From NCBI GenBank assembly GCA_907164885.2, contig OU015495.1:97642332-97706331 (forward strand): DNA of 64,000 nt, written 5' to 3'. The notes beneath the pieces were generated by a model. The model was not told the origin of the DNA, did no database searches, and saw only the letters and a list, made by a program, of their open reading frames with translations. This document shows, one piece after another, positions 24,345 to 36,385 of this stretch. The DNA comes from Dolomedes plantarius (Eukaryota; Arthropoda; Arachnida; Araneae; Dolomedidae). Made by a program: the position numbers and the translations under genes. The number at the start of each line of letters is the position of its first letter. Position 1 is the stretch's first letter.

Positions 24345-25189
24345 CTGGGAAGGAGTCACACGTAGGAATCCGGACTTTTTTTACATAAACAAAAAAAATA
24401 TTATTACTAATTCTCTTTAAACGGAGCTTACTGTAGATAAAATATGTATGTAACGCACGCTATAATACTTCAAAGCCTCAAATGTAGATGTCGCCACCAT
24501 ACGGATAAACTTTGAGTGTAAACTTCCATCGTACTGTCATTTTATTTGCCAGAGAGAGTTTGGATTTTGTCGAGAGTGGAGACTTCCCGGTCTGATGCCC
24601 AGTTTTGGTTGTTAGGTCAACTTACTAGTTTTTCTCTAAATGTTTTTCACTTGTTTTGTACTGTGTAATGTAATCCGTCCCTTGAAACTGTGATTTCTGA
24701 AGTAATTATATATGTTCTAAACTTTACCTCGAGATTTTCTTGATTACACCAGTAATTACATTAATGGCAGTTACATGTATGTATATGATATGATCATAAA
24801 TGGAGCAATTTGAGCAATCTCTCGCAAAAATTTGGTAACCAGGTAATGAATTGAGGTAAAAGTGCAGTTCAAAGGATGAATTGGGAAATGCCAACATCTA
24901 AAATCTGACTTTTCTTTTCCTGATTTGCATCAAACTTTCTTACACTTTAACATTAGTCCAATCAAAATTTTATTTTAACATCTTACGAACGAATTTTTTT
25001 CCCCGTAACAGCGTCTGTTTATAATGGAGTGTGTACTGCATATAAATCGTTGAATGCATACAATATGCGTGGAAGGGAAAGAAATATTGTCAAGCTTTTA
25101 CCATGGAGAATTTTAAATGCATGCAGAAGCGTTAATGCATGCGAAAAAGTCAAAACATTGTTCATTATAGGAAATTCTCATGCGTAAAA
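24345..25189. other. Possible intron; no exon identified
   Basis: If the exon at 24131-24344 is real, this would be intron on the minus strand. I see no second exon with good splice sites. Confidence 0.35.
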
Positions 25190-25540
25190 AGTATGCAAAT
25201 GTTTGTTCCTCCGAGCACAATTTATGGCAGAAGACATCTTCGTCGAAAAGCGGGATAATGTGTTGCCGAGTAGAAAAGCGCATTGACGGAAATAAATAAT
25301 AATTTTATGGGGCTGAAGATTTTTATATTCACCGCTGTTCTACATATTTCACACTCGAATAATCCCGCACGAGTTCCGACTTCTCTGTTTAGGGAATTGC
25401 GGTGGCCCACTCCCCCCCTCCGTTGCCGTCATTTGAAAGTCAAATTTTATAGCTTTACAATAGCGCGACACAAAGATAAATTTTCATTGGGGAACGAGTG
25501 GCGTCTTAAAATGCGGTGAAAGTTATTTATTTGCGTTGTC
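25190..25540 (+). repeat. Old dispersed repeat, copy 1 (paired with 30930-31300)
   Basis: Similarity to the later copy includes tgaaa-tcaaattt followed by ata-ctttacaata and the segment gaaagttatttat. Both copies also share a less conserved upstream half. Divergence is high. An open frame on either strand here has no known motif. Confidence 0.4.
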
Positions 25541-25728
25541 ACAAAAGAAGGAAGAAATATAGCTCGGTGGATTTGAGGTTTACGTCGTGTACCTTTAAAA
25601 TGGTGATGCATGCGTCAAAGGGAGGAAAAATTCGGTCTTTTCTAGCTAAAGACGGGATATTTCAGGTAAAAATATGTGTACGTGATATTTGGTGTTGACT
25701 TCAAATAATTACAAGAACTTTTTATATA

Positions 25729-27440
25729 CGGTTGTGGCAAAAAGTCCTGAACACACTCATTTTTTTGCCTAATTTTTGTGTTTGACTTAATTTTTCGCTA
25801 TGAAATTATCGTACTATTTTAACTATTGTTATTGATTCTAATGTATTTTTTCATGCTGATTTCAAATCTGTTTGTAGAATTTATTAAAAGTTAATAGTTT
25901 CATCGATATTTTGAAAAAAACCGTGATAAGACAAACACAGGGTCACTGTAATAATGAGTGACTGTTTTTTCAAACAATGAAATGCTCCGCTATTCCAACC
26001 AATCAGATAGCAGTATTGATGAATGGTTGAAAGCAGAATGTGCAGCATGTTTTTGTGTTTTGAAAGCAGTTGTGTGTTGCAATTTGAAGTGCGTGTTTTG
26101 GAAATACTGAAATAATGGGTAAATTATCATTTCTGCCTGATAATAAAAGGTACAAAATAATACTTTTGAAGGAAGAAGGTTATTCTATGCACCAAATTGC
26201 TGCTAAAGTACCATGTGGTCTTTCTACTGTCGTGAGAACGTTGAAACGGTATTCCGAAACACATTCTATTGCGGACAGGGAGCGATCTGGACGACCGAGA
26301 AAAAAAAATTTACGGAAGACCGGGTATTGCACAGGATTTTCCTTTCAAACAGAAAGCTTAATTCACCGCAAATTTTGAAACAACGGTCTTTGACATCGAA
26401 TATGACTGTGTGCCCAAGAAGTGAGAGAGGAAGACTGTTGGAAATTGGATTACAAGGCTGCAAAGCCCACCCAAAACCATTAATGACCGACTTTCAACGC
26501 AAGAGGAGATTGGTGTGGGCAAGGGATCATTCATTATGGACTATTAAAGTCTGGGAAAATGTAATATTTAATGATGAAAGTCAGTTTTGTATTTCTGATA
26601 ACCAAAGTAGTGCCTATGTAAGACGACGCACTCATGAGGAATTCAGCCCTCAGTGTCTGAAGCCCACAGTAAAGCACCCGACGAAAGTGATGATATGGGG
26701 CTGCATGTCTTCTCGTGGTGTTGGAAGACTTCACATCGTGAGCGGAACAGTGAGAACCAAGGATTACATTGAAATACTACAAAATAAATTGCTACCAACA
26801 GCAGGAGATCTTTTTGGGGATCAGACATGGATTTTTCAGGCCGATAATGCTCCATGTCACCGTGCAAAGGTAGTCTAGAAATGGTTCGAAGACAATATTG
26901 GATATAGGATGAACTGGCCAGTTAAGTTTCAGGATCTTAATCCGATAGAGAACCTATGGCATGAAACTGGTCAAAGAAAAAACCTTCAAACAAACGTGAG
27001 TTAATTGAAGCTTTAATATTTTCCTTTAACCATGTTGTCACGAAAGAACTTCTTCTGAAATTGGTGCATGCCATACCAAAAAGCTGTAGAGCCGTAATTC
27101 ACATAAAATATTGAGGTTCAAACATGTAACAAGCAAAATTCAAAATGAATATTAAATGTACCGTATTTGTAAATTTTTATGTTATTCTACTACGTATATT
27201 ATGTTATTCTATATTGTGTTACTCTGTACATACTACACATTCATGTGTTCAGGCAGCTGTACTAGAACAATTACTTGCGGCATGAAAAAACTAGTAACAG
27301 ATTTGAAATCAGCATAAAAATATACATTAGAATCAATAACAATAGTTAAGATAGTACGATGATTTCCTAACGAACAATTAAGTCGAACACAAAAATTAGG
27401 TAAAAAAAATGAGTCTGTTCAGGACTTTTTGCCACCACTG
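25729..27440 (+). mobile_element. Tc1-like transposon inserted in repeat B
   Basis: TA on both sides (25727-25728 and 27441-27442). Inverted ends c-g-tgtggcaaaaagtcct (left) and cagtggtggcaaaaagtcct (right, reversed) extend for about 150-165 bp. The element is 1712 bp with one decayed transposase gene. Confidence 0.92.
26115..27114 (+). pseudogene. Tc1-family transposase, DD34E, broken
   Basis: Starts ATG at 26115 (MGKLSFLPDNKRYKIILLKE), with HTH 1 (EEGYSMHQIAAKVPCGLSTV) and a basic RERSGRPRKK linker before HTH 2. The catalytic blocks are FNDESQFC (D1), QADNAPCH (D2) and LNPIENLWH (E), with 34 positions between D2 and E. WGCMSSRGVGRLHIVSGT is the usual strand between D1 and D2. Breaks: a one-base slip in the A run at about 26300-26309, TAG at 26876-26878 just after D2 (AKVV*KWFEDN), and another slip in the A run near 26980. 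The C-terminus (VHAIPKSCRAVIHIKY) ends with TGA at 27112-27114. The protein would be about 330 residues. Two of three defects are in homopolymers, typical of neutral decay or possibly assembly error. Confidence 0.9.
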
Positions 27441-27883
27441 TACCATGTTTTTAAATTTTCTGTTGAATCATATAAACTTGACAATTCTACGTATTAATAA
27501 ATACTTTTTAAAAAATTTTTCGAGGAATTATCCCATTAACAAGAAAATGAAGTTAATTGGAAGTTAACTTGCGTTTAACTTTTAATTCCCGTCCCGATCG
27601 ATAGATGGCTGCACCAGTCTAAAAATTAAAATTAACTGAAAATAACTGACAATGACTTTAATCTGGTTTAAAGATGGCTAAAAGTACCAAAAGAATGCAT
27701 TGTCATCGTGTTCTGAGCTATTCTAAAAGTTTCAAATATCTAGCTAGTCGGGAAGTTAGTTAAAAATCGAGTGCAAGATTTGTACGGGGCAAACACACAC
27801 ACACACACAAACAAACAAATAAACAAGAAAGCGAGTTAATAAAAACATGTTAAAACGTGTGTTTGGGTTATAAAATTTATTCT

Positions 27884-28588
27884 ACGGAGTACATTCAAAT
27901 TAAATACAGCGTTCAATGTATGCAATTAATGCCAAAAAGAGTATATATTTATAAAAAATATTGTAACAGATATTTATATAGACCAAAATAATGTAGAACA
28001 AAATATTTAAATTAAATACAACGATCAATGTATGCAATTAATTTGTATGTTTAATATCCATAAAACATACTAATTTGAATTGAATTCTTAAAAAACTTCA
28101 ATATCAATTAGTCTAGTGGTTTAATCTTATCTTTTACTGTATTGAAATATTTTTTTGTCAACTTATACAGTTGTTATGCACGTGATGCAAAATTAATTTA
28201 AACTATCATAAAAAGAAAAGAAACCACGTGATCAGAATTTATGAAAGTAAATTCTAAAAATTAATCTTTAAAAATTCATCGAAAATCAAAAATGGAGATA
28301 AAGATTCGAAAAAAATTTAACTTTAAAGGAATTTTTATGTTATTTCTCGTGATATAAATTTTATAACCGTCAGATTATTATTTTAAATGCAAACTTTAAA
28401 GACTGTTACAAAAACAGCTTAAAAATTTAATTTTTAAAAAATCTAAGGAGAATTTTTCAAAATTTTTTTCTTACTGCACTCCTACGCTATAAGAAGAATC
28501 GCCATGCAAAATTTCAGCCCTTTAGGTTCCGCGGTTTGGTCTGTGCGTTATCTGTCAGTCAGTCTGTCAGTTACGGAACTGTTTTATA
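27884..28588 (-). mobile_element. Helitron-like element, 3' hairpin lost
   Basis: Read on the minus strand it matches 40928-41621 over most of its length: aaaacagtt-cgtaactgac, gaccaaaccgcgga-ctaaag, ggctgaaattttgcatg, then cacgtgcataacaac and aattgcatacattgatcgtt. Inside, a ~120-bp unit containing attgcatacattga and ttgtatttaattt is duplicated. The 3' end stops at tgtactccgtag, half of the terminal hairpin that the copy ending at 46327 retains in full, so this copy is 3' truncated. Confidence 0.65.
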
Positions 28589-29362
28589 TATATACCGATT
28601 TATTAGCTTTCCATTTTTCCATATTTCAAAAAATTTCTCCCTTATATGTAATTTTTGATTGATTTTCTGGAGCTTCAAGATAACACCATTTGTAAAATTG
28701 AAGTCTGCATAACGTTTTAATGAACGATTGATTCCTATAGATAGCAGCGTCGGTGACGTCAAAGATCACGAAGCGAATCACACTGGTTACAGTCACAGCA
28801 GTGGTCGAATTTCGACCGAACCATTTGGTTTTCTTCGTGACTTTTAAATCAATTTTAGCGCCAATCCTCAGCCTTCTATAAAATAGATAAATATTTAAAA
28901 AATTGGTCATTCTTTGCAATTTTCCTTCTAAAATCCAAATAGCTTTTTGTTCATAGCTTTTCTCTACCTGTAGCATTTGCATTGCGAATCCACGATTAGT
29001 TTTTTTAATAGCGTACTGGTGTTCTGTCTTACCTCTATCCTGTCAGCGAAGGAAATTTTTTTACCCTCTGTCGTTTTCGAATCCTTCGGTAACTGAGAGA
29101 TTCCTTTCACAAGCATTTACTGTTACATTCTGGTGGTCTTGATGGAAGACATTCAGTTTAGATAAGTCTATCTAGGCAGTTTAGGTAATCCTATCTAGGC
29201 TGTTTGACAGGTGAAAGTTGTCATACGTTCCATTTCAAACGTTCAGTCTTGTTGCAGCTTTAAAAGTAAACTGCTTCTGTATAAATCGTTACCAGACCGG
29301 TCTTTTTCAAGGTGTCCGATGTCTGAGGTACTGCAATTAAATGTTATCATGAAGCTTTTAAT
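28589..29362. other. No recognisable gene
   Basis: A 118-residue minus-strand frame (28626-28982) lacks any motif I recognise. Confidence 0.45.
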
Positions 29363-29363
29363 G

Positions 29364-29710
29364 CTCGAGGTGACTTAGCGGTAGCGTGTGGGCTTTCAGA
29401 GATAAGGGTGCTCGGATCAAATCCCGACAAGCGCCGTTAAATGCCTTCGATTCTAGGCCTGATAGGGGCATGTTCAATCCGTAGATCGGAAAGTCCCTCT
29501 ATGAGGTCAGAGAGGATACGATCCCTCCGCCCCCCTCCGGATGCCGCCCCTGGGGTTGCTCGATCAAAATTGCTGTGGCACCTGGTTAATTAGGACTCCG
29601 ACCCTTGTGGTGCCGTTATAAACCGGGGCCACACCCCTCCGCCCACTAGCCTATATGGACCTAGTCTGGAATGAATTCCGGCCAGGGGGCACTAGAAACA
29701 ACAACAAAGG
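29364..29710 (+). mobile_element. tRNA-derived SINE, second family
   Basis: A-box-like tgacttagcggtagcg (about 29371-29386) and B box ggatcaaatcc (29414-29424) form a tRNA-type head. The tail is aaacaacaacaaa. The body is GC-rich and contains ccgacccttgtggtgc (29598-29613), identical to a stretch in the SINE at 23719-24074, although the heads differ. No clear target duplication is visible. Confidence 0.8.
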
Positions 29711-30571
29711 TTTTCAAGCTTTTCAAAATCTGCAGCTTTTGGACATCTTCAAAAGCCTTCAACTTCCTTCCAAATCGATAGTTATCAGCGTTTGACCAAA
29801 TACTCCAACGCGTTCTGAATGATGTCAGTCATGGATACTTCAATTTTAGAAAGGTTAGAGGAAAGAAGGGTGAGGTTACATCCGATTGAGTTTCGATTCC
29901 CGCTCTTTTGTTCAATCACAATGGGAGAGGTATTTTCTTAAAATCAACAAGTGCATCCCACCAGAAAGGCTGATAGAAAGTACACATTTTGAAGGAAAAT
30001 CAAAATTCTCGATACCTAAATTGATTGCAATTTAATGGCCATTTCCAAGAAAAAACCCACTTATGCCAGAACCGAAGATAGAGGTTAGTTTCTTTTCTTT
30101 CCAGTTTCATTGGTGTTACAAAATGTCATTTAAATAAGTTTTCAGTCAGTTAAATCGTCCTTATATCCATAGTATGAACTAAACCTATCAATCCCTCTCC
30201 AGCATTCTCAACTAATCGTACTGGAAGTAGTCAACATGTGGTTCAGGCTAAAAGTTCCTAAATCAAAATGACAGAAGAAACGAAAGTAAACAGAATTAAT
30301 ATTAAAATGGCATTTAATGAATATAGAATTTAGCTCTTTACAGTAAGAAGCACCTTTTCGAAGTGACAAAAATTTACTTAACGTGGGAATCCGATGTGGT
30401 GAAAACCAATGCGCATGCGCGCTACACAGGAAGTGATCTAGAAATCTTGCGCTAGAATTCACTACAGCAGCTGTCAGGAGAATTACATTGGGAACAGTTT
30501 ATGATTAGAAAAAAAGTTAATATAATCGAAGAAGCAAAAGTCCGGAGACGATCAGACTAGAACACGTATCA
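29711..30571. other. No recognisable gene
   Basis: The minus-strand frame 30208-30462 has no familiar motif. Confidence 0.45.
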
Positions 30572-30574
30572 TTA

Positions 30575-30781
30575 GGCCGTCTGCACACGGAGCAACTCAA
30601 AAGAAACTGATAACCGACTCAAATCACAAACCAGTCCGCGATGAGTCGCAACCTATGTAATTGAAAACCCGTCGGACGGGTTTGTAACCAGTTGCGCCGG
30701 GTGCGTGGCTCCATTCAATTACATAGGTTGCGACTCATCGCGGACTCAATTTCTTTTGAGTTGCTCCGTGTGCAGACGGCC
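30575..30781. mobile_element. PIF/Harbinger-like foldback MITE
   Basis: A 3-bp duplication TTA (30572-30574 and 30782-30784) flanks ends ggccgtctgcacacggagca / tgctccgtgtgcagacggcc, a perfect match. The arms continue with caactcaaaagaaa and gtccgcgatgagtcgcaacc / tatgtaattgaa. The left arm holds a ~20-bp extra segment. The loop is GC-rich and itself partly palindromic (acccgtc-ggacgggt). The TTA duplication and ggccgt ends fit Harbinger MITEs. Confidence 0.8.
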
Positions 30782-30929
30782 TTACAGTGACATGCTAAAT
30801 AATGGGTCGTTGTAACACGGCTGCAAATACAGTCGATGACGGAGATAGGGGATATTTTTGTGTAATATTAGAGGTCTAGTTTCCCATAAAAAAGTCAGTG
30901 ATCTGTGGATATATAAAGACATTCTGAAG

Positions 30930-31300
30930 CATTGTAAATTTGTAGTAGCAAAATTCAAACGCCTAAGAAAATTCGCTCATGCATAAAATCTTTAAGGGGA
31001 TGTATTGACGGAAGAAATTTCACTGGATGTTTAGATGATGCGTCACTGGGGAAGGAAGCGCACAAATGGAGATAAATATAAATATTATGCAATGGAGCAT
31101 TTTGATATATCATCCCCTTCATGTCTATTTCAAACCCGAATGAATTTATACAAATTCATTCAGACTCTTGCGGTCAGAGATATGTGGTCTCCTTTCCGTG
31201 CCTCTATTTGAAATTCAAATTTCATGACTATACAATACGACAAAGTAAGAATAAAAGAAGTCTGAAAATGTGGAGAAAGTTATTTATCTAAAATAAGCAA
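30930..31300 (+). repeat. Old dispersed repeat, copy 2
   Basis: Partner of 25190-25540. It shares tgaaattcaaatttcat, actatacaata and gagaaagttatttat in the same order. Confidence 0.4.
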
Positions 31301-31964
31301 AGTAGCAAGAAATGAATACTGTTTATATCGTTATTATAGAAAAGTTATGATGCGAACGATAAAAAAAGTGTAGCAGTTATTTGAAAGAGTGTTTTCTAAT
31401 GCTTGCACTCTAAAATCCATTATTAGCTTTTTGAGAAATTTAGTTTACAGCCCTCTCTTTTTTCCTTTCTTAAGTGTAATTTCTCTGTCAGCCGTAATGC
31501 AGCTCATCTAGCGTAAACAGCATGGCACTCCAATTTTTCCATAAATACCGACCCACTTTACATTCTGATCGTCCTACGCAATACCTCTTATTCCCAGAAA
31601 CATTGTCACTAAATCGCATTATCCGCTTTTCGATGAAATAAGGAATGCGGGAGAATGGAGAAAATATTTTTTTTCGTGTACAAGCAAAGTTCCGCTTTGC
31701 ACTTAAATTCGAGTAAGTCATAACTTCAGAAAATTGAATAAACTTTAGTGCACGGTTTTCTAAGATAATATGAGAATATCTATCCGGATTGGAGCGGAAA
31801 TTTAAAGTTCGTTTTCCACCGAGATATTTTTGTAACACCTAACCTAAAGACATTTAGAAAAATTAACTTTTCTAAATTGAAATATTATCATTTGCTAAGT
31901 AACAAAGGATTTATTGCACCGAGTCTATCTTAACATTTGTGTATACTGTTTAATGTGTGAATAA
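31301..31964. other. No recognisable gene
   Basis: A 116-residue minus-strand frame (31488-31838) has no recognisable motif. Confidence 0.45.
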
Positions 31965-31968
31965 TTAA

Positions 31969-32392
31969 GACTGCTGTAACTAACCCTATTGGATTCGCTC
32001 ACCTCATTGTTAACCTATGGAGAAATTTGTCTTTTATTTACAGCTACATAAATGCTGATAATCTAATAAATATGGTGTTTTCAGATAACTTGAACTTTTC
32101 TGCACCTTGCAACAGGATTCATTTTATGAATTTCGGACCTCAAAGGAATTTATGAGCGTTTAAGCCCACTATTTTCCCCGGATAATTTAAATTTAAAAAT
32201 ATTATTTGCATTTAAAAAAACGAAAAGTGCCCCAAAGTGTAAAATCACTTTCTCTATTACGGAGTACAAATTTAAAAAAAAAATCTTTAAATTCATGTCA
32301 GCAATCCTTGGGCATATTTTCTCCATAGGTTAATAGCTTCACTGAAGCTTCACTGAAGTGAGCTACTCGAGTAGGGTTAGTAGACAGCGGCC
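31969..32392 (+). mobile_element. MITE family A, copy without repeat B
   Basis: TTAA at 31965-31968 and 32393-32396. The left end gactgctgtaactaacccta and following tcgctcacctcattgttaac match the other A copies. The interior goes straight from gcaacaggattcatt to the A-specific right half. This 424-bp copy is therefore the 'empty' form. Near its right end a 14-bp duplication (agcttcactga twice) sits at about 32336-32358. Confidence 0.8.
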
Positions 32393-32396
32393 TTAA

Positions 32397-32794
32397 GTTG
32401 AAAGTGGATACTCTACAAACAAAGATACAGACCCCAAGAATCTTGACAGGTACTTCGAGAGACGTAAACGGCATGGTGCTTATGTTGTACTGCTTAACAC
32501 TGTTACAGTACATATACAGTTATGCTGCATGTCAATTTAAAAGAGAGTTATTTCAGAGACCTTGCGGAATCAATTCTACTCGAACGTTATACCGTCCTGG
32601 TTTTTCCCGGGCTGTCTAAATAAGAAAAATTAACGTTTCAAAATTGAAATATTATCAGTATAAAGATTTTAATTTCTTTTTAAAAGTTCTAATATGAACT
32701 GTATTTATTGGAGAGATTATTCCTTTAGTTAGAATTTAAAAAACAAGACAGCTTTAGGTCGTACATCATTTATTCTTGCACATACTCAACTCCC
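32397..32794. other. No recognisable feature
   Basis: Nothing supportable; the 73-residue plus-strand frame lacks motifs. Confidence 0.5.
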
Positions 32795-33229
32795 TTATTA
32801 TTACCATGTTTTTATTAAATCGCTTTCTTGTTTTTTTTTTTTGTGTGTATTTGTCCAATATAAATCTTGCAATCGATTTTTATATAACTTCCCGACTAGC
32901 TAGACATTTGAAACTTTTAGAATAGCTCAGAACACGATGACAATGCATTTTAAAATACTTTTAGCAATGTTTAAGCAGTTTTGAATTCCTTTTCAGTTAA
33001 TTTTATTTTGTAGACAGGTGCAGGCATCTATCGGCCGGGATGGGAACGAAAAGCTAAACGCAAGTTAACTTCCAATTAACTTCATTTTCTTTCAAGTTGA
33101 TGGGACAATTCATCAAAAAAATTTTTAGAAAGTATTTATTAAGACATAAAATTGTCAAGTTTATATGATTCAACAGAAAATTTAAAAACATGTTATATAA
33201 AAACTTCTTTTTATCTTGTAATTATTTTA
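32795..33229 (+). repeat. Repeat B, copy 7
   Basis: Forward copy, attaccatgtttttattaaa to atcttgtaattatt, with the usual internal landmarks. Confidence 0.78.
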
Positions 33230-33646
33230 CCTTATACTTTTTAGAGGCGTTTTATCAACTACATACTAGCTTATGCACATATTTAAAACATTTGTTTTGC
33301 GTTGGAAATTAATGTTTAATAGATAAAGAGTAGTTTATCAAACTTTGAAGGAATTTGGTCTTCATCATTTTGCATTAAACAAGGCTCTAAACGATCTACG
33401 TTACTCATTGTAAAAATCGAAGAAAAAAGAATCTAAGAAAATCAAAGAAATCAGAAAAATTTTGCGATTTTTTTAAAGGTGTGAATTAAAGTAAACTGAC
33501 TTTAAATGTAGGCTACAACTTTGTCTCAAATAATTTACTTAAATCTTAAATAGACCAATATAAACCCTATTTTTTTCAAATGTTAAACTACCTTTGTCAA
33601 GTTTCTTATAAATGCTTTACTTTTTACTTTTAATTTTTATTGCGGC

Positions 33647-33785
33647 AGGCGCCTATCATGAATCCATTCGACCATAGGGATCCCGAAAACGATAGACTAC
33701 TTCTAATGGGAACACCTGGTTACTCCCCATGACGGGACACCACAGAAAATACCATGCTGTGGCAGGGACTCGACGCTTGGACCTC
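33647..33785 (-). mobile_element. Possible truncated SINE
   Basis: A GC-rich ~140-bp island. Reversed, it begins cgaggtccaagcgtcgagtc, with a B-box-like tcgagtcc, and runs gggatccctatggtcga at its far end. No A box or tail is visible. An unrelated repeat fragment is equally possible. Confidence 0.3.
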
Positions 33786-34478
33786 GCGATATTTTCTTAC
33801 CTTTATCAGTATTGAGAACATCAGTTTGACTACTTTTTATATTGAGATTCTTTAGAGCAATCATTTCGTACAAAATACGATATAAATTCTATAAAGCAAT
33901 TTCAATGTTTGTTAAAAATGTCTGTAAAAGACTACTGTTTTAGTAAATATGAAGAACATGATGCGGTTTCTCGCCAAGCCAATTTTTACGCCAAAAGTTT
34001 GGCGCGTCTCGGGGTTTGCTAGAAAGATTGCTGTTATTTTGCACCACATTGTTCTCAATTTGTAACGCCACATTGGCGTCATATCGCCACAGGTTGGTGA
34101 CCGTATCATGACCGTATCATGTTCTTTACATTAACCCTTTTTTTAATGTTTATTTAAAATATGTAGACGTTTTAATTACTCTGAAAAAGCAGCTAAAAGC
34201 TCTTTGCTCGACAGTTTTCTGAATTCTGTGCAAAATACTGATGTCTTCGATTGTTTTCCAACGACATTTTAAAAAGCATCGGAAAAAAACTTTTCTAATT
34301 TTCTGTTCCATTTCTGTTTATTTCTGTTCCATTTAATCATTAGATACATTGCTTAATAATTTCGAGGATAATTTCCCTCGAAGTAGATGGAATATTTCAC
34401 TGAATGATCATAAGCACCATAGCTAAAGCGCTATAAATTATATTTCCTCGTTAATTAAGGGTGAATGAATGACGAATG
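33786..34478. other. No recognisable gene
   Basis: A segment near 34062-34100 contains repeated ggcg/cgcca motifs; otherwise nothing is identified. Confidence 0.45.
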
Positions 34479-34480
34479 TA

Positions 34481-35890
34481 CACTGCTGGCCACTGTAAAT
34501 GCAACACCCTGAAGGAAACATGCAAATAACATGAAATTTACAACATGCATTAGCGGAGGTGAGATATGCAAATGATTAGAATTTCAGCGCAGACGCAAAT
34601 CACGCACTCCTGTGGCGCCACTTCAAAGCGCTATTTAAGGCTTGGAGATTTCGACGATTTCAAGTTCGACAATTGTGTTTTTCTTGTGGTTTTTTCAAAA
34701 AAACGATCAATTATGCCTCGTCGAAAACAGCGATCATCTTTTGATCAAGTATCCGAGTTCGACAGAGGAAGGATAGTGGCCTACCGAGATTGTGGATAAT
34801 CTTTCAGGGAAATCGGTAGTCGTGTTGGACGAAACCAAACAACTGTAATGCGGATAAGTGATCGTTGGATGCAGAAGGGTGCGACGGACCGGCGGGTTCG
34901 ATCGCATCCACCTCCGCGCACCACTTCACGTGATGACAGGCAAATTGTGCGCATGGCAGTGACGGATCGCTCAGTCACATCACGAGCCATAGCACAGCAC
35001 ATGCAGTCTGTAACGCATCATCCAGTGTCTGCGCGTACCATTCGACGCCGTTTACAGCAGAGTGGTCAGTCCGCAAGACGTCCATTGCTTTGTCTACCCT
35101 TGACGCAGAACCACAGACGTCTCCGCCGCCAATGGTGCGATGACAGAAGGATGTGGACGGCAGAATGGAATGAAATTGTCTTTACTGACGAGTCACGCTT
35201 CTGTCTGCAACACCACGATGGTCGCATTCGAGTCTGGAGACACCGTGAAGAGAGGATGCTGAACAGCTGCGTTATGCACCGCCACCTCTGGTCCTGCACC
35301 GGGTATTATGGTATGGGGCGGTATTGGATATCACTCTCGCACACCTCTAGTACGCATTGCCGGTACTTTAAACAGCCAGCGCTACATCTCCGCGGTGTTG
35401 GAGCCAGTTGTCCTTCCTTACCTTCAGGGCTTGCCCACAGCCATATTTCAACAGGATAATGCGCGACCACACGTGGCACGCATTGTCCAACGGTTCTCCT
35501 TCAATCGCCAGATTGAACTGCTTCCCTGGCCGCCTCGCTCTCCGGATCTTTCGCCGATAGAAAACATGGGGTCCATGGTTGCTCTACGATTGACCCAGAT
35601 TCCATCCCCAGATGCCACAGCAGATCAACTTTGGCAACGTGTGGATGCTGCTTGGTCTGCTGTACCCCAAGAACTCATCCAAAGTCTCTTTGAATCAATG
35701 CCGAGGCGTGTGGCAGCGGTGATATCCAACAATGGCGGCTACTCTGGTTACTGATTTTGGCAGGAACCACACTTCACAGAAGTCTATAAATTTAATCATT
35801 TGATACTTGGTCAACATGTTATCTACAAAATAAATTTTGTTGTGATATCTCTTGTCTTTCTTGGTGTTGCAATTTGGGTGGCCAGCAGTG
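34481..35890 (+). mobile_element. Tc1-like transposon (same family as 51833-53230)
   Basis: TA at 34479-34480 and 35891-35892. Inverted ends both start cactgctggccac and share tgcaacacc a few bases further in, so the TIRs are short. The element is 1410 bp. Confidence 0.93.
34713..35754 (+). pseudogene. Tc1-family transposase, DD34E, broken (copy 1)
   Basis: ATG at 34713 gives MPRRKQRSSFDQVSEFDRGR, with HTH 1 running to RDCG. A TAA at 34797-34799 interrupts it, and the frame continues SFREIGSRVGRNQTTVMRI. GRNQTTV and the basic TDRRVRSHPPPRTTSRDD form the second DNA-binding region. Catalytic blocks: FTDESRFCLQ (D1), FQQDNARPH (D2), LSPIENM (E), with 34 residues between D2 and E. A one-base insertion at about 35284-35290 (HRHL/PGIMVWGGIGY) shifts the frame between D1 and D2. 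The tail MPRRVAAVISNNGGYSGY and TGA at 35752-35754 are intact. Close sequence agreement with the minus-strand copy at 51959-52997 shows both come from one recently active family. The two copies have different lesions. Confidence 0.92.
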
Positions 35891-36169
35891 TAATTATGAA
35901 ATAAGACTGCTCATGAGTTCAAAAAATATTTTCAGATGTAAACTCCAATATCGTGAAACAGAATAACTGTGGCCTTAAGCATCTAAAGTATTATTTTATT
36001 CTGTCCTTTTAAAATAAAATTACTCTAATATAAATGTTATGTGAACAAATCCCAAAACAATTACCAACTTTTTTTAGAGATTCAGTTTGATGGGTAATTT
36101 CCAAAATATTTTTATTAAAAAGAATATTTCTTTTCGTCAGTTTCAATGCTCTTACAAAGTTCCTCACGA

Positions 36170-36385
36170 AAGATTCGACGTGGGATAGAGTGGCATATGT
36201 CCTGTACAGAATATATTGCAATTTGGTTCCGTTAATACTGCGCCATATGTCCTAACAGTTTCAATGATTTTGGAAAAGGAGAACGTGATCGAACATTTCT
36301 CTCTAAGTGTCCCCATAAATGTTCAGTAATGTTAATGTCAGACGATTGAGGTGGCAAAGATAGATGCTTTACCACATCCTTAATC
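36170..36385 (-). pseudogene. Tc1 transposase C-terminal remnant
   Basis: The reverse strand reads LPPQSSDINITEHLWGHLER, the degenerate form of the conserved PPQSPDLNPIEHLW block that carries the last catalytic residue (E retained). A frameshift later comes HSIPRR, equivalent to the SMPRR motif near the end of Tc1 proteins. No TIRs or TA-flanked ends were found. This is much older than the other Tc1 copies in the window. Confidence 0.6.

Larger units (their letters stand above)
25704..27851 (-). repeat. Repeat B, copy 6, split by a Tc1 element
   Basis: The B end aataattacaagaactttttata (25704-25728, with a small deletion) continues at 27441 with taccatgtttttaaattttc and the rest of B in reverse orientation. 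The Tc1-type element between them used the TA inside B as its target. Confidence 0.8.

Noticed and set aside
24114..24365. Plus-strand 83-residue frame
   Set aside because: It is antisense to the candidate exon at 24131-24344, which has a splice acceptor; the plus frame has no supporting signal.
30575..30781. GC-rich palindrome as a bacterial-type terminator or a structural RNA gene
   Set aside because: The TTA duplication and ggccgt ends explain it as a foldback MITE.
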